Positions 36,830 through 43,785 of a stretch of 64,000 nt of DNA are shown piece by piece (position 1 is the first letter of the stretch; each line of letters begins with the position of its first letter). The notes below the pieces were generated by a model. The model was not told the origin of the DNA. It was given only the letters and a program-made list of their open reading frames with translations, and made no database searches. The position numbers were made by a program, and so were the translations under genes. The stretch comes from Catenulispora sp. EB89 (lineage in GTDB: Bacteria > Actinomycetota > Actinomycetes > Streptomycetales > Catenulisporaceae), in contig NZ_JBGCCU010000014.1 of the NCBI RefSeq assembly GCF_041261445.1, forward strand, positions 222,350-286,349. Direction: 5' to 3'.

Positions 36830-37153
36830 ATGGCAATCGTTTCTCGCAAGGTGTCCGACCTGAGCGGTCAGGACGGCGCGGATCACGAGTTCGCGACGGT
36901 CGTCGTCAGGCAGCACCCCGAACTCGACCAGCCGAAAGCCCTGGACGTCCTGGCCGCCGAGGTCGAGGGGTTCAAGGAGATCGGCGACCTGGTGGTGCTG
37001 GAGGTGAGTCTGCCGACCGGCCACACCAAGAACGTGGCCATGAAGTTGGCGGACTTCAACAAGCTGGCGCCCGACATGGCGAAGGTGCTCAACGAGGCGC
37101 GCGGCACTCGCGGGCGCGTTCCCGGTACCCGTGTCGGTAACGGCAACGGGTAA
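36830..37153 (+). CDS. hypothetical protein, 107 aa
   Basis: The ATG has GGAG 6 nt upstream. The protein starts MAIVSRKVSDLSGQDGADHE and contains an alpha/beta core (TVVVRQHPELDQPKALDVLA, LVVLEVSLPTGHTKNVAMKL). It ends with a basic, glycine-rich tail (RGTRGRVPGTRVGNGNG) that suggests nucleic-acid contact. The family is not recognised. It is monocistronic, bounded by its own promoter region and a very strong terminator, so it is probably well expressed from the integrated element. Confidence 0.75.
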   Translation: MAIVSRKVSDLSGQDGADHEFATVVVRQHPELDQPKALDVLAAEVEGFKEIGDLVVLEVSLPTGHTKNVAMKLADFNKLAPDMAKVLNEARGTRGRVPGTRVGNGNG

Positions 37154-37203
37154 TCCCCCAAGCTCCATCTCCTACCAACGCTCCCGGTAGTTGAGATGGA
37201 AAA

Positions 37204-37250
37204 CCCCCGTCCTGACGATCCGCAAGGGTTGTCGGGACGGGGGCGTTTTA
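37204..37250 (+). terminator. strong intrinsic terminator
   Basis: 13-bp arms (CCCCCGTCCTGAC / GTCGGGACGGGGG, one G-T pair) with a 14-nt loop and a GTTTTAATT tail, about 50 bp after the 107-aa gene. Confidence 0.9.
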
Positions 37251-37266
37251 ATTGTTGCTGCGGAGT

Positions 37267-38037
37267 CTAGTAGCTCAAAGACTTGATGATGAGGAGTGCG
37301 TCGTTGTAGGAGGCGTCGCTTTGGAAAGCGCTCACCGGCTTCGAAGTCGGGGTGCCGCTAGCACTGCTATAGAGCATGCTAATGACATCATATAGCGGCG
37401 CACCTGATTTGTCCGTAACATTTTTACTCGGTGGAAGTGCTGCGGAACTTGTCGGAGCTGTACCAACAGATCCAGCAGCCGTGACATTCGAGCCAGAAGC
37501 ACCACCTGAGCCAAACCCAAGGTAGTAGTTGCCACCCAGTGTCGATATGGGCGTTGCTGAAAGCACCGTACCGAAGTACGCTCCGCCGTTCGCGCCGCCA
37601 TCTCCTGTGTCTATCGAGAGCGTGAGGCCAGTAGGGCTGACCAACTTCGCGTAGTCAATTCCAGGAGTTGCTGGTATATCAGCTGTCCCGCCGGGCGTGC
37701 TGGAGTTCGTAAGCGTCCAAGTCGATGGGTACTTAAAACTAGCCTTCTCATACTTCAACGTTGCACTCTGCCAACCAGCATACGGATCAGTCGTTGGCGT
37801 TGTTGTAGGTGTTGTCTTCGCTGGAGCCGCCTGCTTCTGTAACTCAGCTATCTGGTTGTTCTTGGCGGTGACATCAGAACTGAGCTGACGATTTTGCTGC
37901 CAGGCGTAGACGGAGAAGGCAATCGCAGCTACGGCGATTACGCCGAGGACTATAGCGCTCGTGATTAAGAGTGACTTCTGGCGGCCGGCTGCACCGTCAT
38001 GCTTTAGTGGGTTGTGGGTTAGTGGGTTTTCGTTCAT
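37267..38037 (-). CDS. membrane-anchored extracytoplasmic protein
   Basis: From the ATG at 38037 the 256-aa product has a short Asn/His-rich N-terminus, one membrane segment (LLITSAIVLGVIAVAAIAFSVYAW), a coiled-coil piece (LSSDVTAKNNQIAELQKQ), a Thr/Pro linker (KTTPTTTPTTDPYAGW) and an outer beta-rich domain rich in Ser/Gly/Thr (ATLKYEKASFKYPSTWTL). The last resembles the PsbP-like/YP-domain extracellular modules of several phyla, but I make no firm assignment. Third codon positions are AT-richer than in host genes. In-frame starts further upstream (38133, about 38100) are possible. Divergent from the CHAP hydrolase, it may act at the cell surface with it. Confidence 0.7.
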   Translation of the reverse strand: MNENPLTHNPLKHDGAAGRQKSLLITSAIVLGVIAVAAIAFSVYAWQQNRQLSSDVTAKNNQIAELQKQAAPAKTTPTTTPTTDPYAGWQSATLKYEKASFKYPSTWTLTNSSTPGGTADIPATPGIDYAKLVSPTGLTLSIDTGDGGANGGAYFGTVLSATPISTLGGNYYLGFGSGGASGSNVTAAGSVGTAPTSSAALPPSKNVTDKSGAPLYDVISMLYSSASGTPTSKPVSAFQSDASYNDALLIIKSLSY

Positions 38038-38224
38038 ACTTCTCAGAATAATATCATAAACTGGCTCGATTTCCACCCCTTGGTCGTGTTCTCGCGCCAT
38101 AGTTCTCATGCTTTGGATTATAGAGGCGTTCATTTAAAATGAGCGATCAGACGCGTTTCTCATCTGTAACCAGAAAGGGTTTAGGCATTCCCGCCACGCG
38201 TCCCCTTTAGCGTCCAGGGAAAGG

Positions 38225-39640
38225 ATGAGAACCTTGAAAACTAAAAAGGTAAGACGGAAGACGCTCACGCGTCTTCGTGCCCTCCTGTTGGCTGTGAGCC
38301 TTGTGCTTGCTGGCTTGACGGGGGTGGTGGGTAGCGCGGGGCCAGCGCGGGCGGACGTAACCCCGCTCCTCCAGGGGAGCGTGTGGTTGAACGGCAGCGG
38401 CGTTAACGTCTGTGCACCCAGCACCGACCCGACCTGCGGTGGTCAGACACACGTAGGCGGCTGGAGCGGCGTCAACTGGTACGAGTGTGTTGAACTCGCT
38501 CAGCGTCTCTACAAGAGCATGGGCTGGTACGGCGGCATCTTCGCGGGTGTCAGCTACGCCACGGACATCTACAACAATGCTGCCAACCTGGGTATGACTA
38601 CCCAAGCCAATGGCAGTATTACGTCCATCGTTCCCGGCGACATGATCGTGTCGGCAGGATCGACGTACGACGGCGGGGCTGGGCACGTGGCGATCGTTGA
38701 TTCGGTCGACATCGCCAACTCCAAAGTGAACGCGGTTGAGCAGAACAGCTACAACAACCAGCCGCGCACGAGCTACGGTTTCTCCAACAAAACGCTCACG
38801 CGTACCGATGGAGCAACCGGGCCAATCATGGGGTTGGTACACAGCCCGAACGACACTTTGTCGGGCTCGTCCACCTCCACCGCCGTCTGGCAGTGGTACC
38901 TCCGAAGCGACGACACCACGAGTGGTGCGGCGTACACGTCATTCAGCTACGGCGCGGTGGCAACCGACCACCCTGTGACCGGCGACTGGGACGGAAACGG
39001 GACCTACACACCGGGCATCGTTCGCAATGTGAACGGTGCGTGGGAGTGGGATCTCCGTAACGACAACAGCGACGGTGGTGCGTTCATCTCGTACACCTTC
39101 GGGCTCGCTACCGACATCCCAATCGTCGGCAAGTGGGGTACGTCGGGGATTTCTACGCCAGGAGTCGTTCGCAACGTGAACGGCGCGCTGGTGTGGTACC
39201 TGCGGAACAACAACGACCCATCGGGCGGTGCATTCACCTCGTTCAGTTACGGAGCAGCGGCCACGGATCACGTGGTCGTTGGTGACTGGACGGGCGACGG
39301 CATCACGAAGGCTGGTCTTGCCCGCAACCAGAACGGGAGCTGGGTGTGGTACCTCCGGAATAACAACGATGCTTCTGGTGGTGCCTTCGTTTCATTCAGC
39401 TACGGCGCGGTGGCAACTGACACACCGGAAGCGGGTGCGTGGCTCGGGAACGGCGTGTTCACGCCTGGGCTCGCCCGGAGCAACAATGGTGTGTTGACGT
39501 GGTATCTGCGTAACAACAACGACCCGTCAGGCGGTGCGTTTGTGTCGTTCGACTACGGGTCGGCTACCGACATCCCGATCGTCGGGGACTGGCGCGGCAA
39601 CGGGCTGAGTACGCCGGGAGTAGTTCGCGCGAGTAGTTAG
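38225..39640 (+). CDS. secreted CHAP-domain peptidoglycan hydrolase with C-terminal repeats
   Basis: This 471-aa protein opens with a basic region and signal peptide (LRALLLAVSLVLAGLTGVVG, cleavage near ARA-DV). A CHAP amidase/endopeptidase domain follows, with catalytic Cys88 in NWYECVELAQRLY and His154 in GAGHVAIVDS. From about residue 215 come five repeats of about 50 aa with the pattern WYLRNNNDPSGGAFTSFSYG, then GDWxGDGxxTPGxxR, like FG-GAP/VCBS-type propeller blades. It probably opens the cell wall for transfer, or is exported as a lytic enzyme. It has its own promoter region (38134-38224) and terminator. Confidence 0.88.
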   Translation: MRTLKTKKVRRKTLTRLRALLLAVSLVLAGLTGVVGSAGPARADVTPLLQGSVWLNGSGVNVCAPSTDPTCGGQTHVGGWSGVNWYECVELAQRLYKSMGWYGGIFAGVSYATDIYNNAANLGMTTQANGSITSIVPGDMIVSAGSTYDGGAGHVAIVDSVDIANSKVNAVEQNSYNNQPRTSYGFSNKTLTRTDGATGPIMGLVHSPNDTLSGSSTSTAVWQWYLRSDDTTSGAAYTSFSYGAVATDHPVTGDWDGNGTYTPGIVRNVNGAWEWDLRNDNSDGGAFISYTFGLATDIPIVGKWGTSGISTPGVVRNVNGALVWYLRNNNDPSGGAFTSFSYGAAATDHVVVGDWTGDGITKAGLARNQNGSWVWYLRNNNDASGGAFVSFSYGAVATDTPEAGAWLGNGVFTPGLARSNNGVLTWYLRNNNDPSGGAFVSFDYGSATDIPIVGDWRGNGLSTPGVVRASS

Positions 39641-39655
39641 CTTGTGGTGGTGCAA

Positions 39656-39700
39656 GCTGGCTGGGCGATACGTCGCCTCCAGCGACGACACCCAGCCAGC
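39656..39700. terminator. hairpin after CHAP gene
   Basis: 10-bp arms GCTGGCTGGG / CCCAGCCAGC with an inner CGTCG/CGACG stem, 15 bp after the CHAP stop. No U-run; it may slow or protect the transcript end before the U-run terminator at 39755. Confidence 0.6.
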
Positions 39701-39754
39701 CACGCCCTGTTCCATATAAACAGACTCGCTTCCGATGGAGCTTGAGTTCACGAA

Positions 39755-39780
39755 CCTGCTCGGTGGGAGCAGGATTTTTT
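39755..39780 (+). terminator. intrinsic terminator
   Basis: CCTGCTC-GGTGG-GAGCAGG followed by ATTTTTT. Canonical rho-independent terminator for the CHAP transcript. Confidence 0.88.
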
Positions 39781-40099
39781 ATGCCCCGAGCCAGAAGAAG
39801 GCTGGGTTCAACGTCCGCAGCCGGCGCTGCGGAAGACCCTGAGCGCCATGGCGGCAGCGTGTGGATGGTTGGTCGCAGTGACCAGCGACACGTCGTGAAC
39901 CGATGTGTTCTAATATGTCCTCCAACAGGGGTGGGAGTGTGCAGGCACAGCCCTTGACATGGCCTCTCTCGGTAAGTTGACCCGTTCCACCCCTGTTAGC
40001 TAACGTCGCAAAATGGTTGTTGTGCGACGCATAGTCTCTAGTAATCTTCCTTCTTGAGAGTATACTGAGAGCATTGAGTAATTTTTGGAGATTTAGAAT
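39781..40099. other. gene-free region with two inverted repeats
   Basis: No CDS with good coding bias is present. Two structures stand out: 11-bp arms AACAGGGGTGG (39924-39934) / CCACCCCTGTT (39987-39997), 52 nt apart, and a hairpin CGTCGCA / TGCGACG (40004-40029). GGAG at about 40086 is the ribosome site for the gene at 40100. The distant arms could mark a replication or nicking structure. Confidence 0.55.
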
Positions 40100-40447
40100 A
40101 TGTATAGTTCCGTTCGTCTAACAAAGCAGCAGGTCAACGAGGGTATGATATCGCGGATAGGCGACGCCATCCGCGGCGCATTTATACAGTCGGCTAAGGC
40201 AATACTTGAACAGGGTTTGCGCGGTGAAAAGCAGGCGATGAGAGTCCTCTTCGAAGCCTCACCTGCCGATTCAGAATTTTGGAACCAATACGACGACGAC
40301 ATCAGCGACATCCTGTATCTGAATGATGCAGCTAAGTCTGCGGTCGAGGCAGCTGGGATAGGTCTCGCCGTCGCTGAAGTTATCGACGCTGAACCAAAGA
40401 ACTTTGGCGTCTTGACTCAGATGCCTCGATACGTAAACCTTCGCTAA
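40100..40447 (+). CDS. hypothetical protein, 115 aa
   Basis: The gene has AT-rich upstream sequence and a GGAG site 9 nt before the ATG. The protein is mostly helical (LTKQQVNEGMISRIGDAIRG, AAKSAVEAAGIGLAVAEVID), with an acidic middle (WNQYDDDISDILYLND). There is no membrane segment or known motif. It is convergent with the par operon, with only 5 bp between stops. Confidence 0.65.
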   Translation: MYSSVRLTKQQVNEGMISRIGDAIRGAFIQSAKAILEQGLRGEKQAMRVLFEASPADSEFWNQYDDDISDILYLNDAAKSAVEAAGIGLAVAEVIDAEPKNFGVLTQMPRYVNLR

Positions 40448-40452
40448 CCCCT

Positions 40453-40848
40453 CTAGCGGCGCTTGTACTGCTTCCCGTAGTGCTTGATGACGTACTCTTC
40501 AAGAGCGTCCTCGATGATCGCCCACGGCCGTCTTCCCTCGATGAACGCCAAGTCTCGTACGACCTGGGTGTGTCTGCTGGGGTACATGGCGAAGCCCCGG
40601 TTTGTTGGCTGCTCCTCTGTGCTCACGAGTGTGAGGTAGATCGGTCGCTCCATCGGAGCGGGGCCGGCTGCAACCGCGGTGCTCGCTTGAACCTCTGGCT
40701 CTACCCGCTCTACAGCGACCGTTGGTTGGACGAGAGCTACCGGCTCGGCCGGCGTCGGCTTAGGTGCCTCTGGGTCAACCTGCGGGATGGCGACGCGAGG
40801 TGCGCTCTCCTTCCGCTCGCTCATCTGCTTCTTGAAGTTGCTAGCCAT
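40453..40848 (-). CDS. ParA partner, ribbon-helix-helix-like protein
   Basis: A 131-aa protein. A Pro/Val/Glu-rich disordered N-terminal two thirds is followed by RGFAMYPSRHTQVVRDLAFI and EGRRPWAIIEDALEEYVIKH, a strand plus two helices as in RHH DNA-binding domains. The start overlaps the parA stop by 8 bp. Position and size fit a centromere-binding ParB-type partner. Its likely site is the palindrome at 41702-41723 upstream of parA. Confidence 0.75.
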   Translation of the reverse strand: MASNFKKQMSERKESAPRVAIPQVDPEAPKPTPAEPVALVQPTVAVERVEPEVQASTAVAAGPAPMERPIYLTLVSTEEQPTNRGFAMYPSRHTQVVRDLAFIEGRRPWAIIEDALEEYVIKHYGKQYKRR

Positions 40849-41620
40849 GGATCAGGATCTCCGCGACCTGCTTATACCCCTGCGCGGCTGGGCTCTCCGG
40901 GTCATAGAGCACTACCGGTTGGTTCAGTTGCTCGGCTTCATCGACAGCAGTGGACTCCACGATGAGCTGAGGGATGATGAGGTCGCTGTACGCCTCCCCT
41001 ATCCCATCGAAGACGGCCGAGGATGCGTTCGTGCGCTTGAAGCGCGTCACCAAGATGCCTCGAAGCTTGAGGGATGGGTTGTAGCTCTTTACCGCTCGCT
41101 CGTACGCCTCGATGGTGCGAGCCAAGCCGTCTTGGCTGTACGCGCTCGCTGCCGCTGGGATCAACAGCTCGTCGGCTGCGGCGAGAGCGTTGATAGTCAT
41201 GTAGCCCAAGCTGGGCGGTGTGTCGAGGATGATGAAGTCGTAGCGATCGTCCAGCTCAGCCAAGATGCCCTTGAGAGCGTCGATCGGGTCAGGCGCTGTC
41301 GGGTCAGTCCCTCGAAGCGTGGCCATACCAGTCTCAGTGCGCGAGAGGTCTGGATGCCCTGCTATCAGATGGAGGCCGTCTATCAGGGTGGTGAGTACCG
41401 CCGAGGACGGAGCAAGATCCGGGTTCATAAACAAGTGGTTCAGCGTGACCGGTAGTTGGGCGGGATCAACCCCCAAGCCCTTGGTGGCGTTGGCCTGTTC
41501 GTCCAGGTCTACCAAGAGGGTCGTCTTCCCTGCCTGCGCCAAGGCTGCCGCGAGGTTCTTTGCGGTGGTGGTCTTCCCTACTCCACCTTTATGGATGGCG
41601 ACTGCTATCTTCTTGGCCAT
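40841..41620 (-). CDS. parA: ParA-type partition ATPase
   Basis: A 259-aa deviant-Walker ATPase: HKGGVGKTTTAKNLAAALA (Walker A' KGGVGKTT near residues 11-18), LLVDLDEQANAT (A' box), and FIILDTPPSLGYMTINALAA (Walker B). The short form without an N-terminal HTH is the type Ib kind, where the partner autoregulates. It should segregate an excised or replicating form of the element. The upstream gap holds a strong palindrome. Confidence 0.93.
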   Translation of the reverse strand: MAKKIAVAIHKGGVGKTTTAKNLAAALAQAGKTTLLVDLDEQANATKGLGVDPAQLPVTLNHLFMNPDLAPSSAVLTTLIDGLHLIAGHPDLSRTETGMATLRGTDPTAPDPIDALKGILAELDDRYDFIILDTPPSLGYMTINALAAADELLIPAAASAYSQDGLARTIEAYERAVKSYNPSLKLRGILVTRFKRTNASSAVFDGIGEAYSDLIIPQLIVESTAVDEAEQLNQPVVLYDPESPAAQGYKQVAEILIHG

Positions 41621-41701
41621 TATTCATTTGTTCTCCTATGCAATTACGTTAACACGAGAGTGAACACAAAAGCAATCTCTCACTCTCCAGCTCGTGCTTA
41701 C

Positions 41702-41723
41702 TCTAGAACTCTAGAGTTCTAGA
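41702..41723. promoter_or_regulatory. 22-bp perfect palindrome, candidate parS/operator
   Basis: TCTAGAACTCT and its exact complement meet without a spacer. Related TCTAGA/GAGAGCTCT half-sites continue to about 41750. It lies 82 bp upstream of parA and 64 bp upstream of the divergent 69-aa gene, the normal place for a partition site combined with operator. Confidence 0.75.
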
Positions 41724-41786
41724 ACGTGAGAGCTCTTGAATTCTAGAGCACTATTGTATTAGAATGAAAGAGTAAGGAGAAAAGCA

Positions 41787-41996
41787 ATGAACAAGAACGC
41801 AGGGATTATCTCGCCCGACCTCCTAGGCCAGCTCTCAAAGGTCTTCGTGACCGAGAGGCTAGGGATCAGGCCGGAGCACCACGAACTGACATCGGATACG
41901 ACGTGGATTCGTCTCGCCGAGCGTCTGATGAAAGCACCCGCATCAAAGATGCGCAGGCAATCAAGCAAAGCTAAGAGACAAGGAGGGAAGCGATGA
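41787..41996 (+). CDS. small basic protein, 69 aa
   Basis: AAGGAG lies 7 nt before the ATG. The peptide starts MNKNAGIISPDLLGQLSKVF and ends in a strongly basic tail (MRRQSSKAKRQGGKR). It could bind nucleic acid. Its stop overlaps the start of the next gene (ATGA), so the two are coupled. Family not recognised. Confidence 0.7.
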   Translation: MNKNAGIISPDLLGQLSKVFVTERLGIRPEHHELTSDTTWIRLAERLMKAPASKMRRQSSKAKRQGGKR

Positions 41997-42223
41997 ACGC
42001 ACCAACACTGGCCAATGACCACAGACCTACAAGTGGGGAAGTGGGCAAGCCCACAACACCGTTAGTGGTCAAGTACACCACCCACCTGCCAAAGGAATGG
42101 GTCAAGTGGGTGAAGCGCGAGGCCGTAGAGCGGGAAGTCAAAGACTACGAGGTAGTCATGATGGCGCTTGACGCCTTCCGCCGAACCCGTCAACCCTTGA
42201 TTTCGCTAGAAAATGGCTCATAA
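41993..42223 (+). CDS. small protein, possible RHH-like, 76 aa
   Basis: GGAGG is 7 nt upstream. The sequence has a strand-like piece (LVVKYTTHLPKEWVKWVKRE) followed by two helices (AVEREVKDYEVVMMALDAFR), reminiscent of a ribbon-helix-helix DNA-binding fold of the CopG kind. Coupled to the preceding basic-protein gene and 12 bp from the following coiled-coil gene. Confidence 0.65.
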   Translation: MNAPTLANDHRPTSGEVGKPTTPLVVKYTTHLPKEWVKWVKREAVEREVKDYEVVMMALDAFRRTRQPLISLENGS

Positions 42224-42235
42224 TAGACCCTAGTT

Positions 42236-42511
42236 ATGACAAACGAAGAACTATTCAACGACCTCAAGCAATTCATTGACGCGAGACTTTCGCAGGAAAT
42301 GACGCATGTCGCCACGAAAGAAGACTTAGCCGGCCTTGCCACTAAGGAAGAGCTTGCGCGCCTTGCTACCAAAGACGATATCAAGGGCCTCAACACTCGT
42401 ATCGACGGACTTGAGACCACGATGAACGAACGCTTCGACGAGATGATGGATGCCGAGATAGTCAAGGATCACGAGCGCCGCATCACGCGACTTGAACACA
42501 AGCTTGCTTAG
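42236..42511 (+). CDS. coiled-coil protein, 91 aa
   Basis: An almost fully helical protein with internal heptad-like repeats: THVATKEDLAGLATKEELAR, LATKDDIKGLNTRIDGLETT, ending in HERRITRLEHKLA. The repeat ATKEDLxxL is common in short phage and plasmid proteins of unknown function. It is the last of three linked small genes; a terminator follows at once. Confidence 0.7.
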   Translation: MTNEELFNDLKQFIDARLSQEMTHVATKEDLAGLATKEELARLATKDDIKGLNTRIDGLETTMNERFDEMMDAEIVKDHERRITRLEHKLA

Positions 42512-42516
42512 AACGA

Positions 42517-42541
42517 ATCACCCCGACAGGGGTGATCTTTT
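42517..42541 (+). terminator. intrinsic terminator
   Basis: ATCACCCC-GACA-GGGGTGAT followed by CTTTTT, 6 bp after the coiled-coil gene. Confidence 0.92.
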
Positions 42542-42710
42542 TGATGATTGCAATGATGCCTCAAAATGCTTATACTGGAGTCAAGCTAGCGTCTACCCAA
42601 TGCTATGGATTTATTCGCTAGCCATCGGTTTCGGAGGGTATCTCGTCCCGTTGTAAATTTGCTCACAAAAGAGTGTTGCTTTTTCTGTTAGTTTTGTTTA
42701 TTATGGAGAC

Positions 42711-42762
42711 ATAGCATTGCGGTAAGACGCGGAGAGCCCTCGAAAGAGGGCTCTTTCCTTTT
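42711..42762 (+). ncRNA. candidate small RNA, about 50 nt
   Basis: A sigma70-like promoter TTGCTT (42676-42681), 17 nt, TATTAT (42699-42704) is followed about 50 nt later by a strong intrinsic terminator (AGAGCCCTC-GAAA-GAGGGCTCT, 42733-42754, then TTCCTTTT). No ORF lies between, so the unit would make a short stand-alone RNA starting near 42711. Its function is unknown; antisense or counter-transcribed control of the next gene or of replication is possible. Confidence 0.5.
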
Positions 42763-42872
42763 ATTAGAACCCTTGCCACCACGCAGGTACGCCGAGCCGC
42801 GCAATCAACTTAAACCATCCTCATCGAGGGCAGCTTTTGTGTTGCCCGGAATCAGAAACAGGAGAACGCCGC

Positions 42873-43403
42873 ATGGCTGAACGAATCGGATCAACACTAA
42901 AGAGCCTGGAGTTCTATAGAAATAAGGCAAGCGATAGCTCCTCCGTTACTTCTATAGAAGGAGAGCAGGATCTACCAAGGGAAATTGACGACCTCATCGA
43001 TAACAAGATGTACCGTCGCAAGTTCAGAGCGCTCATACGCAGGGGGCACCTGCAAGACTTGCTCGATCTGGCAGAGGTAGCGGGAGGGAAGGACAAGCCG
43101 AGCCACTGGTTCGCACGCGCCACCAGGACGACCCCTGTACCGGGGAACGAGAGCAAGCCGACCTTCTGGGAGCGCTCGCTTAGGTTCCTCGCCAAGCTGC
43201 GCAAGGTACGTCGCATCGCTCAAGAGGTCGGTCAGCGCATCAAGGTGCCAGCCGACAGCGTGAACGCTGTATTCAAGGCTGCATGGAAGCACAACGAGGG
43301 CGCCGTTCGGATGGCGGTCACCGCCGCTGAAACAGGGAAGAAGCATCCGTTCGGACTGTTCTGCACCCTCGCGTTGAAGAAGCTAGACACACAGGCCGTC
43401 TGA
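42873..43403 (+). CDS. hypothetical protein, 176 aa
   Basis: The ATG has GGAG 8 nt upstream (start chosen over one 36 bp earlier). The protein is basic and helical: MAERIGSTLKSLEFYRNKAS, YRRKFRALIRRGHLQDLLDL, WERSLRFLAKLRKVRRIAQE, VNAVFKAAWKHNEGAVRMAV. It may be a DNA-binding or replication accessory protein of the element, but I recognise no family. Located behind the candidate small RNA. Confidence 0.7.
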   Translation: MAERIGSTLKSLEFYRNKASDSSSVTSIEGEQDLPREIDDLIDNKMYRRKFRALIRRGHLQDLLDLAEVAGGKDKPSHWFARATRTTPVPGNESKPTFWERSLRFLAKLRKVRRIAQEVGQRIKVPADSVNAVFKAAWKHNEGAVRMAVTAAETGKKHPFGLFCTLALKKLDTQAV

Positions 43404-43785
43404 TACCTCGTAGGACACGCTGAGATCGGCTGTGAGAGGCGCCTAGCGTGGAAGACGATCATGTCTCCGCCCAACCCCGATTTTTTGACCTGTAGGGCCT
43501 GTGAGACGGTCGCTCCGTAGAAGACCAGCACACCAAGTGCGCACGTCTCGGCGTCGAGATCGCACCCACCAAGGCCATGCCGGCCACGACCCATAGAACG
43601 GGTCTGTTCAGTGCGTACCGCGGCCACCTCTGGTCGACGTCGATCCACCGAGCGGAGTTCGTGCTATAGGTGCGGGCGTCCTTGACCGTGGCCGGCGAGG
43701 AGGGTAGATCGAGACGACCTCAGTCATTGCTGTTGGTCTCACTAAAGATCGTGTTCTACTCAAGCTAACGTGACATACTGTCAGA
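43404..43785. other. 380-bp region without a supported gene
   Basis: GC content rises here and stop codons interrupt all long frames except one minus-strand frame with poor start context. It may be a decayed gene. At its end TGACA-TAC-TGTCA (43771-43783) abuts the ATG of the next gene, with a possible -10 (CATACT), suggesting a leaderless, autoregulated transcript. Confidence 0.5.

Noticed and set aside
39742..39957. Possible 71-aa ORF after the CHAP terminator
   Set aside because: It begins inside a terminator hairpin, has no ribosome site and shows no protein-like composition.
39951..39985. TTGACA at 39954 as a sigma70 promoter
   Set aside because: No acceptable -10 element lies 16-18 bp downstream.
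43232..43648. Minus-strand ORF in the gap before the HEPN gene
   Set aside because: Overlaps the 3' end of the 176-aa gene and lacks a credible start; at most a decayed gene.
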